64,000 bases of DNA. Source: Schistocerca nitens. Lineage: Eukaryota > Arthropoda > Insecta > Orthoptera > Acrididae. The stretch's first letter is position 1. Each line of letters starts with the position of its first letter. The translations under genes and the position numbers were made by a program. Positions 34,206 to 46,300 of this stretch are shown here, piece after piece. The stretch covers positions 498,266,594 to 498,330,593 of the forward strand of contig NC_064619.1 in the NCBI RefSeq assembly GCF_023898315.1. The letters run 5' to 3'. Below the pieces are notes generated by a model. The model did no database searches. It was not told where the DNA came from and saw only the letters and a program-made list of their open reading frames with translations.

Positions 34206-37200
34206 AATTAAAAATTCCCCCATGAACCATGGACCTTGCCGTTGGTGGGGAGGCTTGCGTGCCTCAGCGATACAGATAGCCGTACCGTAGGTGCAACCAC
34301 AACGGAGGGGTATCTGTTGAGAGGCCAGACAAACGGGTGGTTCCTGAAGAGGGGCAGCAGCCTTTTCAGTAGTTGCAGTCTGGGTAATTGACTGATCTGG
34401 CCTTGTAACAATAACCAAAACGGCCTTGCTGTGCTGGTACTGCGAACGGCTGAAAGCAAGGGGAAACTACAGCCGTAATTTTTTCCGAGGGCATGCAGCT
34501 TTACTGTATGATTAAATGATGATGGCGTCCTCTTGGGTAAAATATTCTGGAGGTAAAATAGTCCCCCATTCGGATCTCCGGGCGGGGACTACTCAAGAGG
34601 ATGTCGTTATCAGGAGAAAGAAAACTGGCGTTCTACGGATCGGAGCGTGGAATGTCAGATCCCTTAATCGGGCAGGTAGGTTAGAAAATTTAAAAAGGGA
34701 AATGGATAGGTTAAAGTTAGATATAGTGGGAATTAGTGAAGTTCGGTGGCAGGAGGAACAAGACTTCTGGTCAGGTGACTACAGGGTTATAAACACAAAA
34801 TCAAATAGGGGTAATGCAGGAGTAGGTTTAATAATGATTAGGAAAATAGGAATGCGGGTAAGCTACTACAAACAGCATAGTGAACGCATTATTGTGGCCA
34901 AGGTAGATACGAAGCCCACATCAACTACAGTAGTACAAGTTTATATGCCAACTAGCGCTGCAGATGACGAAGAAATTGAAGAAATGTATGATGAAATAAA
35001 AGAAATTATTCAGATAGTGAAGGGAGACGAAAATTTAATAGTCATGGGTGACTGGAATTCGAGTGTAGGAAAAGGGAGAGAAGGAAACGTAGTAGGTGAA
35101 TATGGATTGGGGCTAAGAAATGAAAGAGGAAGCCGCCTGGTAGAATTTTGCACAGAGCACAACTTAATCATAGCTAACACTTGGTTTAAGAACCATGAAA
35201 GAAGGTTGTATACATGGAAGAACCCTGGAGATACTAAAAGGTATCAGATAGATTATATAATGGTAAGACAGAGATTTAGGAACCAGGTTTTAAATTGTAA
35301 GACATTTCCAGGGGCATAAGTGGACTCTGACCACAATCTATTGGTAATGAACTGCAGATTGAAACTGAAGAAACTGCAAAAAGGTGGGAATTTAAGGTGA
35401 TGGGACCTGGATAAACTGAAAGAACCAGAGGTTGTACAGAGTTTCAGGGAGAGCATAAGGGAACAATTGACAGAAATGGGGGAAAGAAATACAGTAGAAG
35501 AAGAATGGGTAGCTTCGAGGGATGAAGTAGTGAAGGCAGCAGAGGATCAAGTAGGTAAAAAGACGAGGACTAGTAGAAATCCTTGGGTAACAAAAGAAAT
35601 ATTGAATTTAATTGATGAAAGGAGAAAATATAAAAATGCAGTAAATGAAGCAGGCAAAAAGGAATACAAACGTCTCAAAAATGAGATCGACAGGAAGTGC
35701 AAAATGGCTAAGCAGGGATGGCTAGAGGACAAATGTAAGGATGTAGAGGCTTATCTCACTAGGGGTAAGATAGATACTGCCTACAGGAAAATTAAAGAGA
35801 CCTTTGGAGATAAGAGAACGACTTGTATGAATATCAAGAGCTCAGATGGAAACCCAGTTCTAAGCAAAGAAGGGAAAGCAGAAAGGTGGAAGGAGTATAT
35901 AGAGGGTCTATACAAGGGCGATGTACTTGAGGACAATATTATGGAAATGGAAGAGAATGTAGATGAAGATGAAATGGGAGAAACGATACTGCGTGAAGAG
36001 TTTGACAGAGCTCTGAAAGATCTGAGTCGAAACAAGGCCCCCGGAGTAGACAACATTCCATTGGAACTACTGACGGCCTTGGGAGAGCCAGTCCTGACAA
36101 AATTCTACCATCTGGTGAGCAAGATGTATGAAACAGGCGAAATACCCTCAGACTTCAAGAAGAATATAATAATTCCAATCCCAAAGACAGCAGGTGTTGA
36201 CAGATGTGAAAATTACCGAACAATCAGTTTAATAAGCCACAGCTGCAAAATACTAACACGAATTCTTTACAGACGAATGGAAAAACTAGTAGAAGCCGAC
36301 CTCGGGGAAGATCAGTTTGGATTCCGCAGAAACACTGGAACACGTGAGGCAATACTGACCTTACGACTTATCTTAGAAGAAAGAATAAGGAAAGGCAAAC
36401 CTACGTTTCTAGCATTTGTAGACTTAGAGAAAGCTTTTGACAATGTTGACTGGAATACTCTCTTTCAAACTCTAAAGGTGGCAGGGGTAAAATACAGGGA
36501 GCGGCAGGCTATTTACAATTTGTACAGAAAGCAGATGGCAGTTATAAAGAGTCGAGGGACATGAAAGGGAAGCTGTGGTTGGGAAGGGAGTAAGACAGGG
36601 TTGTAGCCTCTCCCCGATGTTATTCAATCTGTATATTGAGCAAGCAGTAAAGGAAACAAAAGAAAAATTCGGAGTAGGTATTAAAATTCATGGAGAAGAA
36701 ATAAAAACTTTAGGTTCGCCGATGACATTGTGATTCTGTCAGAGACAGCAAAGAACTTGGAAGAGCATTTGAATGGAATGGACAGTGTCTTGAAAGGAGG
36801 GTATAAGATGAACATCAACAAAAGCAAAACGAGGATAATGGAATGTAGTCGAATTAAGTCGGGTGATGCTGAGGGAATTAGATTAGGAAATGAGACACTT
36901 AAAGTAGTAAAGGAGTTTTGCTATTTGGGGAGCAAAATAACTGATGATGGTCGAAGTAGAGAGGATATAAAATGTAGACTGGCAATGGCAAGGAAAGCGT
37001 TTCTGAAGAAGAGAAATTTGTTAACATCGAGTATAGATTTAAGTATCAGGAAGTCATTTCTGAAAGTATTTGTATGGAGTGTAGCCATGTATGGAAGTGA
37101 AACATGGACGATAAATAGTTTGGACAAGAAGAGAATAGAAGCTTTCGAAATGTGGTGCTACAGAAGAATGCTGAAGATTAGATGGGTAGACCACATAACT

Positions 37201-37502
37201 AATGAGGAAGTATTGAATAGGATTGGGGAGAAGAGAAGTTTGTGGCACAACTTGACCAGAAGAAGGGATCGGTTGGTAGGACATGTTCTGAGGCATCAAG
37301 GGATCACAATTTAGTATTGGAGGGCAGCGTGGAGGGTAAAAATCGTAGAGGGAGACCAAGAGATGAATACACTAAGCAGATTCAGAAGGATGTAGGTTGC
37401 AGTAGGTACTGGGAGATGAAGAGGCTTGCACAGGATAGAGTAGCATGGAGAGCTGCATCAAGCCAGTCTCAGGACTGAAGACCACAACAACAACAACAAC
37501 AA
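34206..37502 (+). mobile_element. RTE-type LINE, nearly full length (about 3.3 kb)
   Basis: The element starts with a 5' untranslated region containing CCATGAACCATGGACCTTGC (34220-34239) and ends in a (CAA)n tail at 37485-37502. This arrangement and the length of about 3.3 kb are normal for a full RTE-clade LINE. It encodes one EN-RT protein. I recognise the 5' leader as a very common locust repeat (from memory). Only two in-frame stops and three single-base frameshifts separate it from a full frame, so it is one of the youngest LINEs in the window. Confidence 0.9.
34516..37478 (+). pseudogene. RTE ORF: endonuclease-reverse transcriptase with few lesions
   Basis: Domain order: AP-type endonuclease with RIGAWNVRSLNRAGRLEN (about 34640-34690), VGISEVRWQEEQDFWSGDYR, NLIVMGDWNSSVGKG (GDWN) and YTWKNPGDTKRYQIDYIMV, then VDSDHNLLVM (SDH). 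The linker WVASRDEVVKAAEDQVG leads to RT with RNKAPGVDNIPLELL, FVDLEKAFDNVDW (first catalytic Asp, about 36415-36455), GVRQGCSLSPMLFNLYIEQA read across a frame change, and FADDIVILSETAKNL (FADD, about 36715-36760). The tail contains YLGSKITDDG, YGSETWTI and GHVLRHQGI. Lesions: TAA 35317-35319, TGA 35398-35400, +1 near 36553, -1 near 36707 and a third shift near 37300. Start is taken at ATG 34516, since MMMASSWVKYSGGKIV reads directly into the endonuclease. Confidence 0.9.
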
Positions 37503-38099
37503 TGAATTAAATAGGTCAACAACTTTTCGAGATTTTTGGGAAGACTTTTTTACCTTTGTATATTAATATAAATTTGTTTTGTGAATAGACCTTCCACAGA
37601 TGCATTCTCTATGTTGTCTATGCGCATTAGTTTTGTGCTTTGTAAGACCAGTGGTGATGGAGGATCCCAACCTGAACCCATGGCTAATGGCACGAAAGAT
37701 TGCTGCGAAAGACGACTGCAGCCGCACAGTTACTAGCATTTAAGAAGGACAAGGAAATATAAAGAATGCAGCTATCTCGTACGTTTCGAATTGTCTCCAG
37801 AAGGACGCGTTCTTAAAAAGTGGGTTTTCAGGTCTGCGCTAGGAACAGCGATCTCTAGACCCTGTGTTTGGTGTATGTGTTTATCGAAATACAGTACGCT
37901 GAAGACGTTTAAATACCTTACTCACATTTTCAATTGCTTGACATTATGCAGTACTACATTACGTCAGCAACAAGTTTTTTCTTAGATGACATTCGCGGTA
38001 CTTTATGCTTCGTTTCTGTTACATGGTAAAATGTAAATTCAAAAAGATAGAGACAATATAACTGTAGAGTTACGTTAGCGATAAAAACTATACTTACTA
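37503..38099. other. No recognisable gene
   Basis: AT-rich spacer between two LINEs with no motif. Confidence 0.45.
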
Positions 38100-38760
38100 C
38101 TCTACAGCTACACTATTGACGACAAACGTCTGGAGGCAGCGACTGCCGTAAAATATCTAGGCATAAATATCTGGAGCAACCTTAAGTGGAATGACCATAT
38201 AAAACAGATAGTGGGAAAAGCAGACACAAGAGTCAGATTCATCGGAAGAATTTTAAGGAAAATGTAACTCATCCAGGAAGGAAGCGGCTTATAAGACACT
38301 TGTTCGCCCCAGTCTTGAGTATTGTTCATGTATCTGGAATCCCTATCAGATAGGACTAATAGAGGAGATAGAGAAGATCCAACGAAGATGGCGCGTTTCG
38401 TCACGGGATCGTTCAGCTGGCGAGACAGCGTTACGGAGATACTAAACAAACTCCACTGGCAGACGCTACAAGAGGGGCGTTGTGCGTCACGGAGAGATTT
38501 ACTACTGAAATTTCGGGACAGCAGTTTTCACGATGAGTCGGACAACATATTACTTCCCCCCACATACATCTCGCGTATTGACCACAAGGAGAAAATTCGA
38601 GAAATTAGAGCCAATACAGAGGTTTACCGACAATCGTTCTTCCCATTCACTATTCGCGAGTGGAACTTGGTTGGAGGGATCAGATAGTGGTACCGAAAGT
38701 ACCCTCCGCCACACACCATTAGGTGGCTTATGGAGTATGATGTAGATGTAGATGTAGATT
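38100..38760 (+). mobile_element. CR1-type LINE 3' end
   Basis: The extreme C-terminus of a LINE RT and its 3' untranslated region. Pieces: ATAVKYLGINIWSNLKWNDH (about 38135-38195), FVTGSFSWRDSVTEILNKLH (about 38395-38455), FFPFTIREWNLV (about 38640-38675). After the stop, ACACACCATTAGGTGGCTTA (38712-38731) leads to a GATGTAGATGTAGAT tail ending near 38760. The short 6-bp tandem tail and the NDH...TIREWN C-terminus are typical of CR1-group insect LINEs. The same 3' end in reverse orientation occurs at 56708-56764. Frame changes split it, and it is strongly 5' truncated. Confidence 0.75.
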
Positions 38761-39429
38761 TTTGTTTCGTTCCTTCAGAAAAGATCAGGGCGGTGAAATA
38801 ATGTACAAAAGCATGGCCTCAATAACTTTAAAACGAGAACCGGCTCTCTAAAAGAGTCGTATAGCAGACAGCAAAGAGAACCTAAATAGCGCCTAGGTAA
38901 GGGAACGTTTATTTATGCAGATTGACGAAATCAGGGCAGAAAATGTGCGTTGCTTATTAGTTTTGTAATTAATAGGAACAGGTAGCTATCTTGAAAACAA
39001 AGAGTTCCCCTTTACGATTGTAGAACATAAAGCTTGCTTTATGATGCGACGAGACATTTGCAGATGCAGTATTTACGGTTACGTACTTCGCAGGAAGGAA
39101 ACTTGTCCTATCGGCGATAGTTATCCGCATAGATCACTGTAATGGTTGTGTTTACCTCTTACCGTACGACATATTACGTTCGACCGATTCTTCGGCCAGT
39201 GTCTCCACGTAAAGAACGATTTCCATATAATCAGTGGGAATTATATGTTTCAAGATGCTTCCCCTTTTTTACCACAGAATTTTCTCTTTTCCGTAGACCT
39301 TCAAAGCCTCATACCCACTGTACTTAAAGCAGTTTAGGTTTTTAAATTAATGAGGAAATAATGAATGGAGTGTAAACTTCAAAAGCCTTATGTGTCTATA
39401 TCGACACGAATTTAAAATAAAGAAAACAA
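38761..39429. other. No recognisable gene
   Basis: No motif or repeat seen apart from short chance frames. Confidence 0.45.
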
Positions 39430-40020
39430 CATTTTGAAATTTCTTAGACAACTTAGTTCAGCCACATTTGCACTACAGATCATTGCAAACGTTGGGGAGA
39501 GACAAATCAATAAGCAGACATACTTTGTGTATTTTCACTCAATGATCTGGGGTAACTCATCACTAGGCCGGCCAAGGTGGCCGAGCGGTTCTAGGCGCTA
39601 CAGTCTGGAACCGCGCGACCGCTACGGTCGCAGGTTCGAATTCAGCCTCGGGCATGGCTGTGTGTGATGTCCTTTGGTTAGTGAGGTTTAAGTAGTTCTA
39701 AGTTCTAGGGGATTGATGACCTCAGAAGTCAAACCCCATAGTGCTCAGAGCCATTTGAACCATTTGAACTCATCACTAAGAAAGAGAGCATTCATTGTTC
39801 AAAAACGTACCATAAGAATAACATGGGTGCACACCCATGATCATCACGTAGACACTTGTTAGAGCAAATAGACATTTCAACTACTGCCTCACAGTGTATT
39901 TATTCCCTAAAGACGTTTATTGTAAATAATCCACTGAACTTCAAAGGAACAATAATGTGCATAATTACAGTACAACAAGAAAAAAAGTTCCGCAACATTC
40001 GTAATTTCGCGCCAATTGTG
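39430..40020 (+). mobile_element. Jockey-type LINE C-terminal fragment, split by a SINE
   Basis: Reading gives SSATFALQIIANVGERQINK and YFVYFHSMIWGNSS before the SINE, then RKRAFIVQKRTIRIT and DISTTASQCIYSLKTFIVNN after it. This is the same order as the C-terminal arm of the Jockey LINE at 29988-30680 (FAIRVLADRGDIKMKKLAYF, HSIMSYGIIFWGN, VQKRVIRII, LTTASQYIYSLMKFVLNN). The copy is older and more diverged. Confidence 0.75.
39566..39766 (+). repeat. Locust-type SINE, copy 4, inside a Jockey fragment
   Basis: A full-length copy with GGTGGCCGAGCGGTTCTAGG A box, CGACCGCTACGGTCGCAGG hairpin, a GGTTCGAATTCAGCC B box carrying a small change, and CCATTTGAACCATTTG 3' end. A perfect 12-bp target duplication AACTCATCACTA lies at 39554-39565 and 39767-39778. 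A tRNA finder might call tRNA-Ser here at about 39575-39650, but the acceptor stem is absent. Confidence 0.95.
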
Positions 40021-41899
40021 TGTCGGAGCGAAATACGGTTTGCATACCTGCACATGTCTGTGTTTAATGTGTACCTGTTGAACGTTTCATTGTTGTATGG
40101 CTGTTAGTTATTGTTCGGAGCTGTATTGCTTCTTCCCCTTTTGAAATGTTGCTTGGTCAGGTGATGAAAATTCGATTTTGCACTTCTAGTGAAAAATATT
40201 CTCAAGTAGAACTTATATCACAAATATTCAAAAGCCATAGTAGGCAGTCAATAATGTCTATAGTAATTTTTAGTGTACCAGATGGTGCAATATCTTCCTC
40301 TCCTGTAAAGTGGTACTTGGTGAAGTGGAGCAATACTGAACAACTTCTATAGCTGTCAGGTGATAAACTACCAGCAACGAAGACTCAAGTGCAATTAAAA
40401 TGGAAATGTGATATACACATATTCTGGTAAATGTTACCTATAACTTAGATGTGTAACTAAGATTGTGACACTTAATTTGGGATCCACCGTCTTGTTTTAG
40501 ACATCAACTGGACATTAACCTGCAATTTACACTGGTGTAAATAAAGAGAACCCAATGTGTTTTGTACTGTTATTGAACAATAATAAAGACAATTTAGACA
40601 TGGAACGACATTATGATTTTAAATCTAAGAGTCCATTTTGTCTCGAATCAAGTGGGGTACGAAGTACAAACTTTGATCCCCGTCAAGTGCAGTTCAGAGA
40701 ACGAGATGGATGGACCTGGGGTACGTTGGGATTGGGTGTTTCATTTTAATAGTTGGTAAATTACGGATTTTACTGACAGAACAAAACGTGTGTGTTTTGT
40801 GTTTGCCGACAAAGCTGTGTCGTTTCAGCGAGTGCTGACAAGATGATAGCTATAAGGTACATACTAAGAACTGGCTATTTCGTTTTAATGGCTAGTGAAA
40901 TACTGGGCCGTGATTGGAGGAGTGGAGTGGGGAGATGGACAGTACAGGGAGGGGCAGGAGCATGGCTCAGAAGAAGTCAGTGGTGAGTCAAGGGGGTGTG
41001 GGGAGGTGGTGGTGGCTTGAGAGAGATGGTGCCTGGTGAGGCCATATGTTTCCCCATTTCCTTTTATGTAGGCAACGCAAAGATCAAAATTGTCTTCGCT
41101 TCCACAGAGTCACGACTGCATTCCTACAAACCAGATTAATTTTCTTAGGAACTATTAACTAATCTAGCTTATGACCATAAAACCGATTATCAAGGTTACA
41201 TTGTAAGAATGAAAAATAGTTACAAAATGTGAAAGGTACTCATCTATAAAATAAAAGGACATAATAGTGGAACAAGAAACCAGGCCACCATGACAGAACC
41301 TGACATTCAAGATTACCTGTAGAGCCACCGATGGAAAAATACGAAATAAAAATGTTGGAGACAGTGAATCACGTTATAAATAGCTGATGAACTGTCCCAT
41401 CATCAACTGAAAATGGTAGTAGTGCACTATTATAATATGATAATATAAAATCAGTACCCATACAATTAGGAACTGAAAGGTAAAACAGGCAGCCATCAGT
41501 TCAGATCTGGTCTGCTCAGTTATAGTTTTTTGCACACTGTTGTAAGAACTACAGATTCTGTCTATAGCACGATTATTTCTGTTTGTGATAAGAGTCTCAG
41601 AAGAGCCAGTGGCGGTTTCATTCCAAGTTACGCGTGATACCCTTCTGACTAACGTGTGTGAAGTCAACAGAGTATGAATTAGTCCCGGTTTAGTTACAGG
41701 TCCTTTCGATCTGGTATCTTTCTGACTGTATTATGAGGCAACACTTAGTTCCGTACGTAAAAAAGACAATCACTAAAACACATGTGAGAAGTATTTCAAC
41801 ATAAAGTACTTCATGAAGCAGGTAAATATGAATGAAAATTCCATAACATCTGAAAATAAGTAGAGATTTAGAAATAAGTATGAAATTTACAAAACGAAG
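40021..41899. other. No recognisable gene
   Basis: Includes a G-rich purine patch near 40980-41040. No motif or repeat family was recognised. Confidence 0.4.
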
Positions 41900-41912
41900 A
41901 GTACCGAATATA

Positions 41913-42112
41913 AAAATGGTTCAAATGGCTCTGAACACTATGAGACTTAACATCTGTTGTCATCAGTCCCCTAGAACTAAGAACAACTTAAACCTAACTA
42001 ACCTAAGGACATCACACACATCCATGCCCGAGGCAGGATTCGAACCTGCGACCGTATCGGTCACGCGGTTCCATACTGAAGAGCCTAGAACCGCACGGCC
42101 ACACCGGCCGGC
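41913..42112 (-). repeat. Locust-type SINE, copy 5, minus strand
   Basis: The reverse complement carries CCGGCCGGTGTGGCCGTGCG, the B box GCAGGTTCGAATCCTGCCTC and the 3' CAGAGCCATTTGAACCATTT. The 13-bp target duplication AGTACCGAATATA is perfect at 41900-41912 and 42113-42125. Confidence 0.95.
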
Positions 42113-42125
42113 AGTACCGAATATA

Positions 42126-42925
42126 CCTGACTAATACTTCAATTACAAACAGTTGCTCAATCAAAACATTAAAATCAGAGAGTACAGATTTGTTAACGGA
42201 AAGCCTGTCCAAAATGCCTAATCTGTCATGTAAATATCACAGATACGTTTGTAAATATATCATCTGAAAACAAGATTGCCGAGAACACTTGTCACAAGGT
42301 ACATGAGACACTTTGACTTATTTTAAAAACGTCACGTATATTAAGTACAAGTATATTAAAGGTCTAAGAAAAAGAGAAACGGAAAGAGGATGGCATGAGA
42401 CAATAAGAAAACTGATGGTTAAGAAATAAAGATCAGTAACGTAAGGTGGGAAGCTTCTTGAAATCGCAAGCATCGCTTATGTATACTGCTGTTGATGGGG
42501 AAGTAAGCAGCCAAAATCATTGCGCATCGTACCACTGAGAGGCGAAATCGTTGAAATATAAGTAGGACAGTACCAGTGTAAACGACACTCTACTGCACAA
42601 CGCTGCTGGCCCCAAGTTCCAATAGAAGAAGAACATGTTTACATTTGGTAGACTTACAACCGAATAGCGCATTTTAAATAGAAAATTTGCATACGACGGT
42701 TCTGTATGCAACTTCACAACAGCAATGAGTAGCTGTCAGGATGTGTTAATATTCAAAAGCTATATAAACGCAATTATGTACGCGTATATTGATACATACT
42801 CACTGATTTATACTAACTGAATATGACATAAGCTGAAAACCATTTAGAACATTCTTCTGTGTTTACAGTACTCTCAAATCCAATACAGAATGACTACACT
42901 GCTTCTTTTTAAACACGCTCATGAA
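42126..42925. other. No recognisable gene
   Basis: AT-rich spacer with no motif. Confidence 0.4.
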
Positions 42926-42929
42926 CAAA

Positions 42930-43860
42930 ACAGGAAAGAAGATAAGTGAATCGAAATTTTTCTCAGATTTTCTGGATGAAGCAACTGATGTATGTTATTT
43001 TGCAGGTCTCCTCAGTTTTTCGCTATGACAGAGCTGTTGGTGAAATCCCTGAAAGGTTTTCAAAATTCATGGACGTGTTGAGAGTTACAGTGGAGCTGCA
43101 GTTACGGCTGGTCATTTAAATAGGTCGAAAGTAAGATTGATAAACACGTTTTCTCCCGCAACGTTACTTCACAGTTACTAACATCGATTGAATTATAGCT
43201 AAGCATAAGCTGCATCCAAGATGAAATAAGGCAGAGTTTTTTCCCTCACTTTGAATTTTCTTGCTACTCTTTTCCAAAGACAGCCAAAAGAACCGGATGA
43301 GGGAGTAAAGGAACTGTTGCCTGAGGTGCCTACAGTGTCCTATAATTCTCATCTCGTTTTGTGGCAACCTTGTATCACAGTCTACTGATTTCACTTTTCA
43401 AAACGTATTGGACACAGTTAAGTGGGACGAAGAAACCTTATGCTTCTGCTCATGGATTTGAAATCACGATGGAAGCTATCAGTTAGAATTTCTGTCTACA
43501 TACTTTTACAGATATTTTCGCTCTCACTGGCCCGTTATTTGATATATTGCAAGCAACACCTCAGGACATTGGCTAATGACTAACGAAAATTAATGAAATC
43601 CATCAAATGTTGGAGACCAAGCTTGACAGGGTTGAAAAGATATCGTAAAGAGACATTCATGATCAACACGCGGTTGAACGAGTAACTAAACGTCATAGGT
43701 ATGATGCTGTTATGAAGTTGGAAAAAAAAAATTAGAAAAATCTTTTATAAAATTTTTGACCATGTGACAGGGCAGTTACAAGATAGATAAAGCTTCTTAT
43801 GCTCTCGGTCTCATTGGAACTTTTAAATGTATATAATTTTGGTTAATATAAATCGCAGAC
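42930..43860 (+). mobile_element. Degenerate hAT transposase of the ZMYM1-like (DUF4371) type
   Basis: Scattered reading frames align in order with the large hAT-derived proteins annotated as zinc finger MYM-type protein 1-like. FSDFLDEATDV (about 42960-42995) is the first catalytic block, where an Asp is expected. SGAAVTAGH lies near 43095, PKTAKRTG near 43275-43300, and a DIFALTGPLFDILQATPQDIG block with QMLETKLDRVEKIS lies near 43515-43650. RRYDAVMKLEKK follows near 43690. The order and spacing match the family, but nearly every block is in a different frame with stops. There is no intact ORF. No inverted repeats or duplication were recognised, and it extends to an uncertain 3' end. Confidence 0.6.
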
Positions 43861-44387
43861 GCAAAGCACTCGACGTGACAGAGTGTATTCCTACACTTAA
43901 AGTAGCAGAAGTAGAAAAAAGTTGAGATGAAAAGTGAGAAGAAATCTTGGAAAAGTTCTGGGACGGACAATGGGTTAAAACAGCCGGTGCAAATTAAGCG
44001 GTAAGTAAGTATAACACATCATCTTATTTCGACCGTTTTTTTCGCGATTTCCATATCTTTGACTGTCGAACGACTTAGATTTCAGAGACACTTGCACATA
44101 TAGTTCAAACACCTCTGTCATCGTTTGCGTTCTATTCGCAATTAGGAATTACAAAAGACACAAGGGCCGTTTTATGAACCCTATTTCTGATGGCCCATTT
44201 ATGCGACAAGTGTTGCTTAAGTTTAACTAAACCTTTAGCGTTTGTTGAGTCGACTAATTAGAACAAATGAGAATTAGATTTCATGACAAAGGTTCAACCT
44301 CCGATTCCGAACATAGTTATGCGGAATGGATGTTAAAGTAACGTAACTGTGAAATCAACAAAAGGATCCACTGTGCGAGCTTATCTA
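43861..44387. other. Possible 3' remainder of the hAT copy; no gene readable
   Basis: May carry the end of the hAT transposase and the 5' flank of the next Tc1 element. I could not align it. Confidence 0.35.
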
Positions 44388-45601
44388 CACTGATCAGCCA
44401 GAAAGTTAGTACCACCGAGCTCTATCGATATAAACCCGTCCAGGTAATAGCAGAGTCCTCTGGCAAGGAATGACTGCTAGTCAGACACACGCACGGTGCG
44501 TATAGTATCAGTGTGCGTGCTGTCCGTGTGTGGAATGGGGAAGGCGCTTTATCTGTCTGTTTGAGCGAGGACAAATTCTCATGGCGCGGAGGTTAGACTC
44601 GAGCACTTCGGAAAGTGCACGACTTGTCGAGCATTCGAGAAGTGCTGTGGTGAGTATATTCAACACGTGGCAAAACCAAGGTGAAATCACGTCCAAACGT
44701 TGTGGGGTTGGGCAGCCACACCTCATAACAGACGTCGGACGTCGTAGGCTGGGCAGACTGGCAAAACAATACAGACGGCGAGCTGCGGCAGAACAGACAT
44801 CGGACTTGAATGCTGGGCAGAGTACAGGTGTGTCTGAAAACACAGTTCACCAAACACTTCTAACGATGGGCATTCGCAGCCAACGACCCATGCATATGCA
44901 AACGTTAATACAACACCATCAGTAACTACGAAGGAAATGAGTACGTGACCATCGGCGCTGGACTTTGGCGCAGTGGCTGAGCGTTGCATGGTTTGACAAA
45001 TCCCCATACCTTCCTCATCGTGGCTGTTGGAGGGTGCGAATCTGTCATCTTCTAGGTGAACAGCCCGTTGGCGCCTGGACTGCGGGACGGAGACACGCTG
45101 GAGGCGGCTCTATTATGCCCTGGGGAACATTGACGCGGGCATCCATGGGTCTAGTTGAGCTCGTGCAAGGCGCCATGATGACCAAGGAGTATGGTACACT
45201 GGTTGCAGACCAGACCACGTACACCCCTCCATGACTATTTTGTTTCCAGACAGCAGTGGCATTTTTTCAAATGCACCACGTCACAAGACCAAGAGCGTGA
45301 TGGAGTCGTTCGAGGAAAACTGGGGACTCCCAACTGAAGTGCTGGCCAGATCTGAACCCAATAGAAAACATCCGGGATGTGCGTGAATGTGGCGTCAGAG
45401 CTCATCTCCCCCCCCCCCCCCCCCCTGGAGTTTACGGGAATTAGGTGACCCTTGTGTGCAAATGTGGTGCCAACTTCCTCCACTAACCTACCAAGGTCTC
45501 ATTGCTTCCATGTCACGTCGCGTCGCCGCTGTTGTCCGTGTCAAACAAACTTGGACATTCCAGCTATTAGGTAGGTGGTCGTAACGTTCTGGTGATCAGT
45601 G
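44388..45601 (+). mobile_element. Tc1-like DNA transposon, 1.2 kb, both inverted repeats visible
   Basis: The left end CACTGATCAGCCAGAA follows a TA at 44386-44387, and the right end TTCTGGTGATCAGTG is followed by TGTA. The ends are imperfect inverted repeats. A helix-turn-helix N-terminus reads ARRLDSSTSESARLVEHSRS...IFNTWQNQGEIT and TDVGRRRLGRLAKQYRRR (44580-44790). Then comes a diverged first catalytic block AWFDKSPYLPHR (about 44985-45020), GGSIMPWGTLTRASMGLVEL (about 45105-45160) and a final LNPIENIRDV (about 45352-45380), with the latter two in other frames. An 18-C run at 45408-45425 interrupts the end. The first catalytic block is altered and frames shift, so it is inactive. Confidence 0.85.
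45408..45425 (+). repeat. Poly-C tract (18 C) inside Tc1
   Basis: An uninterrupted C run within the Tc1 transposase region, next to the NPIEN motif. Confidence 0.95.
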
Positions 45602-45605
45602 TGTA

Positions 45606-45984
45606 CCAGAGAATTATTTACCGAAGTACGTAAGAAATACTAATAGTAATTCTACCGTGGTTAATAAAACATAGGTACTAGTTTCATGGAATGTTAGAGT
45701 TTCAAAGTCGTTATGCAGTCTAGTTTTTATTTTCTGATCGACTAAGCTGCAGTCAAATCTAAACATTCAGATTATTCAGGTTCTAGTTTACAATAATTAG
45801 AAAGCTTATCCAACACTAGCTGCCGCCACATCAGAGGCGTTTTGTCGTACTGAACACTAGTATTCGGAAACAAAACACAGTTATCGCTTCTCGCATAGTA
45901 GTCGTATTTCTATAACAGTGCCTGGCAAAGCGTCACAATAAAAGAACTCTGTCAAAGAACTCCCACACTCTTAGACACAATGCA
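45606..45984. other. No recognisable gene
   Basis: Spacer between the Tc1 element and the LINE scrap. No motif seen. Confidence 0.4.
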
Positions 45985-46300
45985 AAGGAGGTGGGTGGGT
46001 TTCCTTAGCCGTAATGAAAAGAATGGGAGACAACAGATTAACTAAAACAACATTATAATATTCAATAAAAAATTGAAAAAAGAATAGATGAAAGACACCT
46101 AAAAAGACTTAGGAGAGATCAACGTAACAGAATAAGATATTTTAAAAAAGAGAAATATTTAGAAGAAAGATGTAAAGCTTTAAAGGTTTTCGAGAAGAAG
46201 AGAATATATGGGGAAGAATCTTGATCCAAGAGCAAAAACAACAGCAGAGCGACGGAATGAGAAAGTAGAGAGAAAATAAGAACCTTTTTCGAAAGAACAA
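45985..46300 (+). mobile_element. LINE 3' scrap, similar to the left-edge LINE
   Basis: Translation in scattered frames gives GWVSLAVMKRMGDNRLTK, then ENIWGRILIQEQKQQQ and ERRNEKVERK. This resembles in style the 3' coding and untranslated part of the LINE at 185-2430 (RLYRMAGNRLTK and downstream lysine/glutamine-rich codons). The stretch has the same A-rich composition. The match is short and visual only. Confidence 0.45.

Noticed and set aside
39575..39650. tRNA-Ser gene
   Set aside because: It has A and B boxes and a Ser-like variable arm but no acceptor stem, and sits inside a SINE with its own target duplication. The same applies to the other four locust-type SINE copies.
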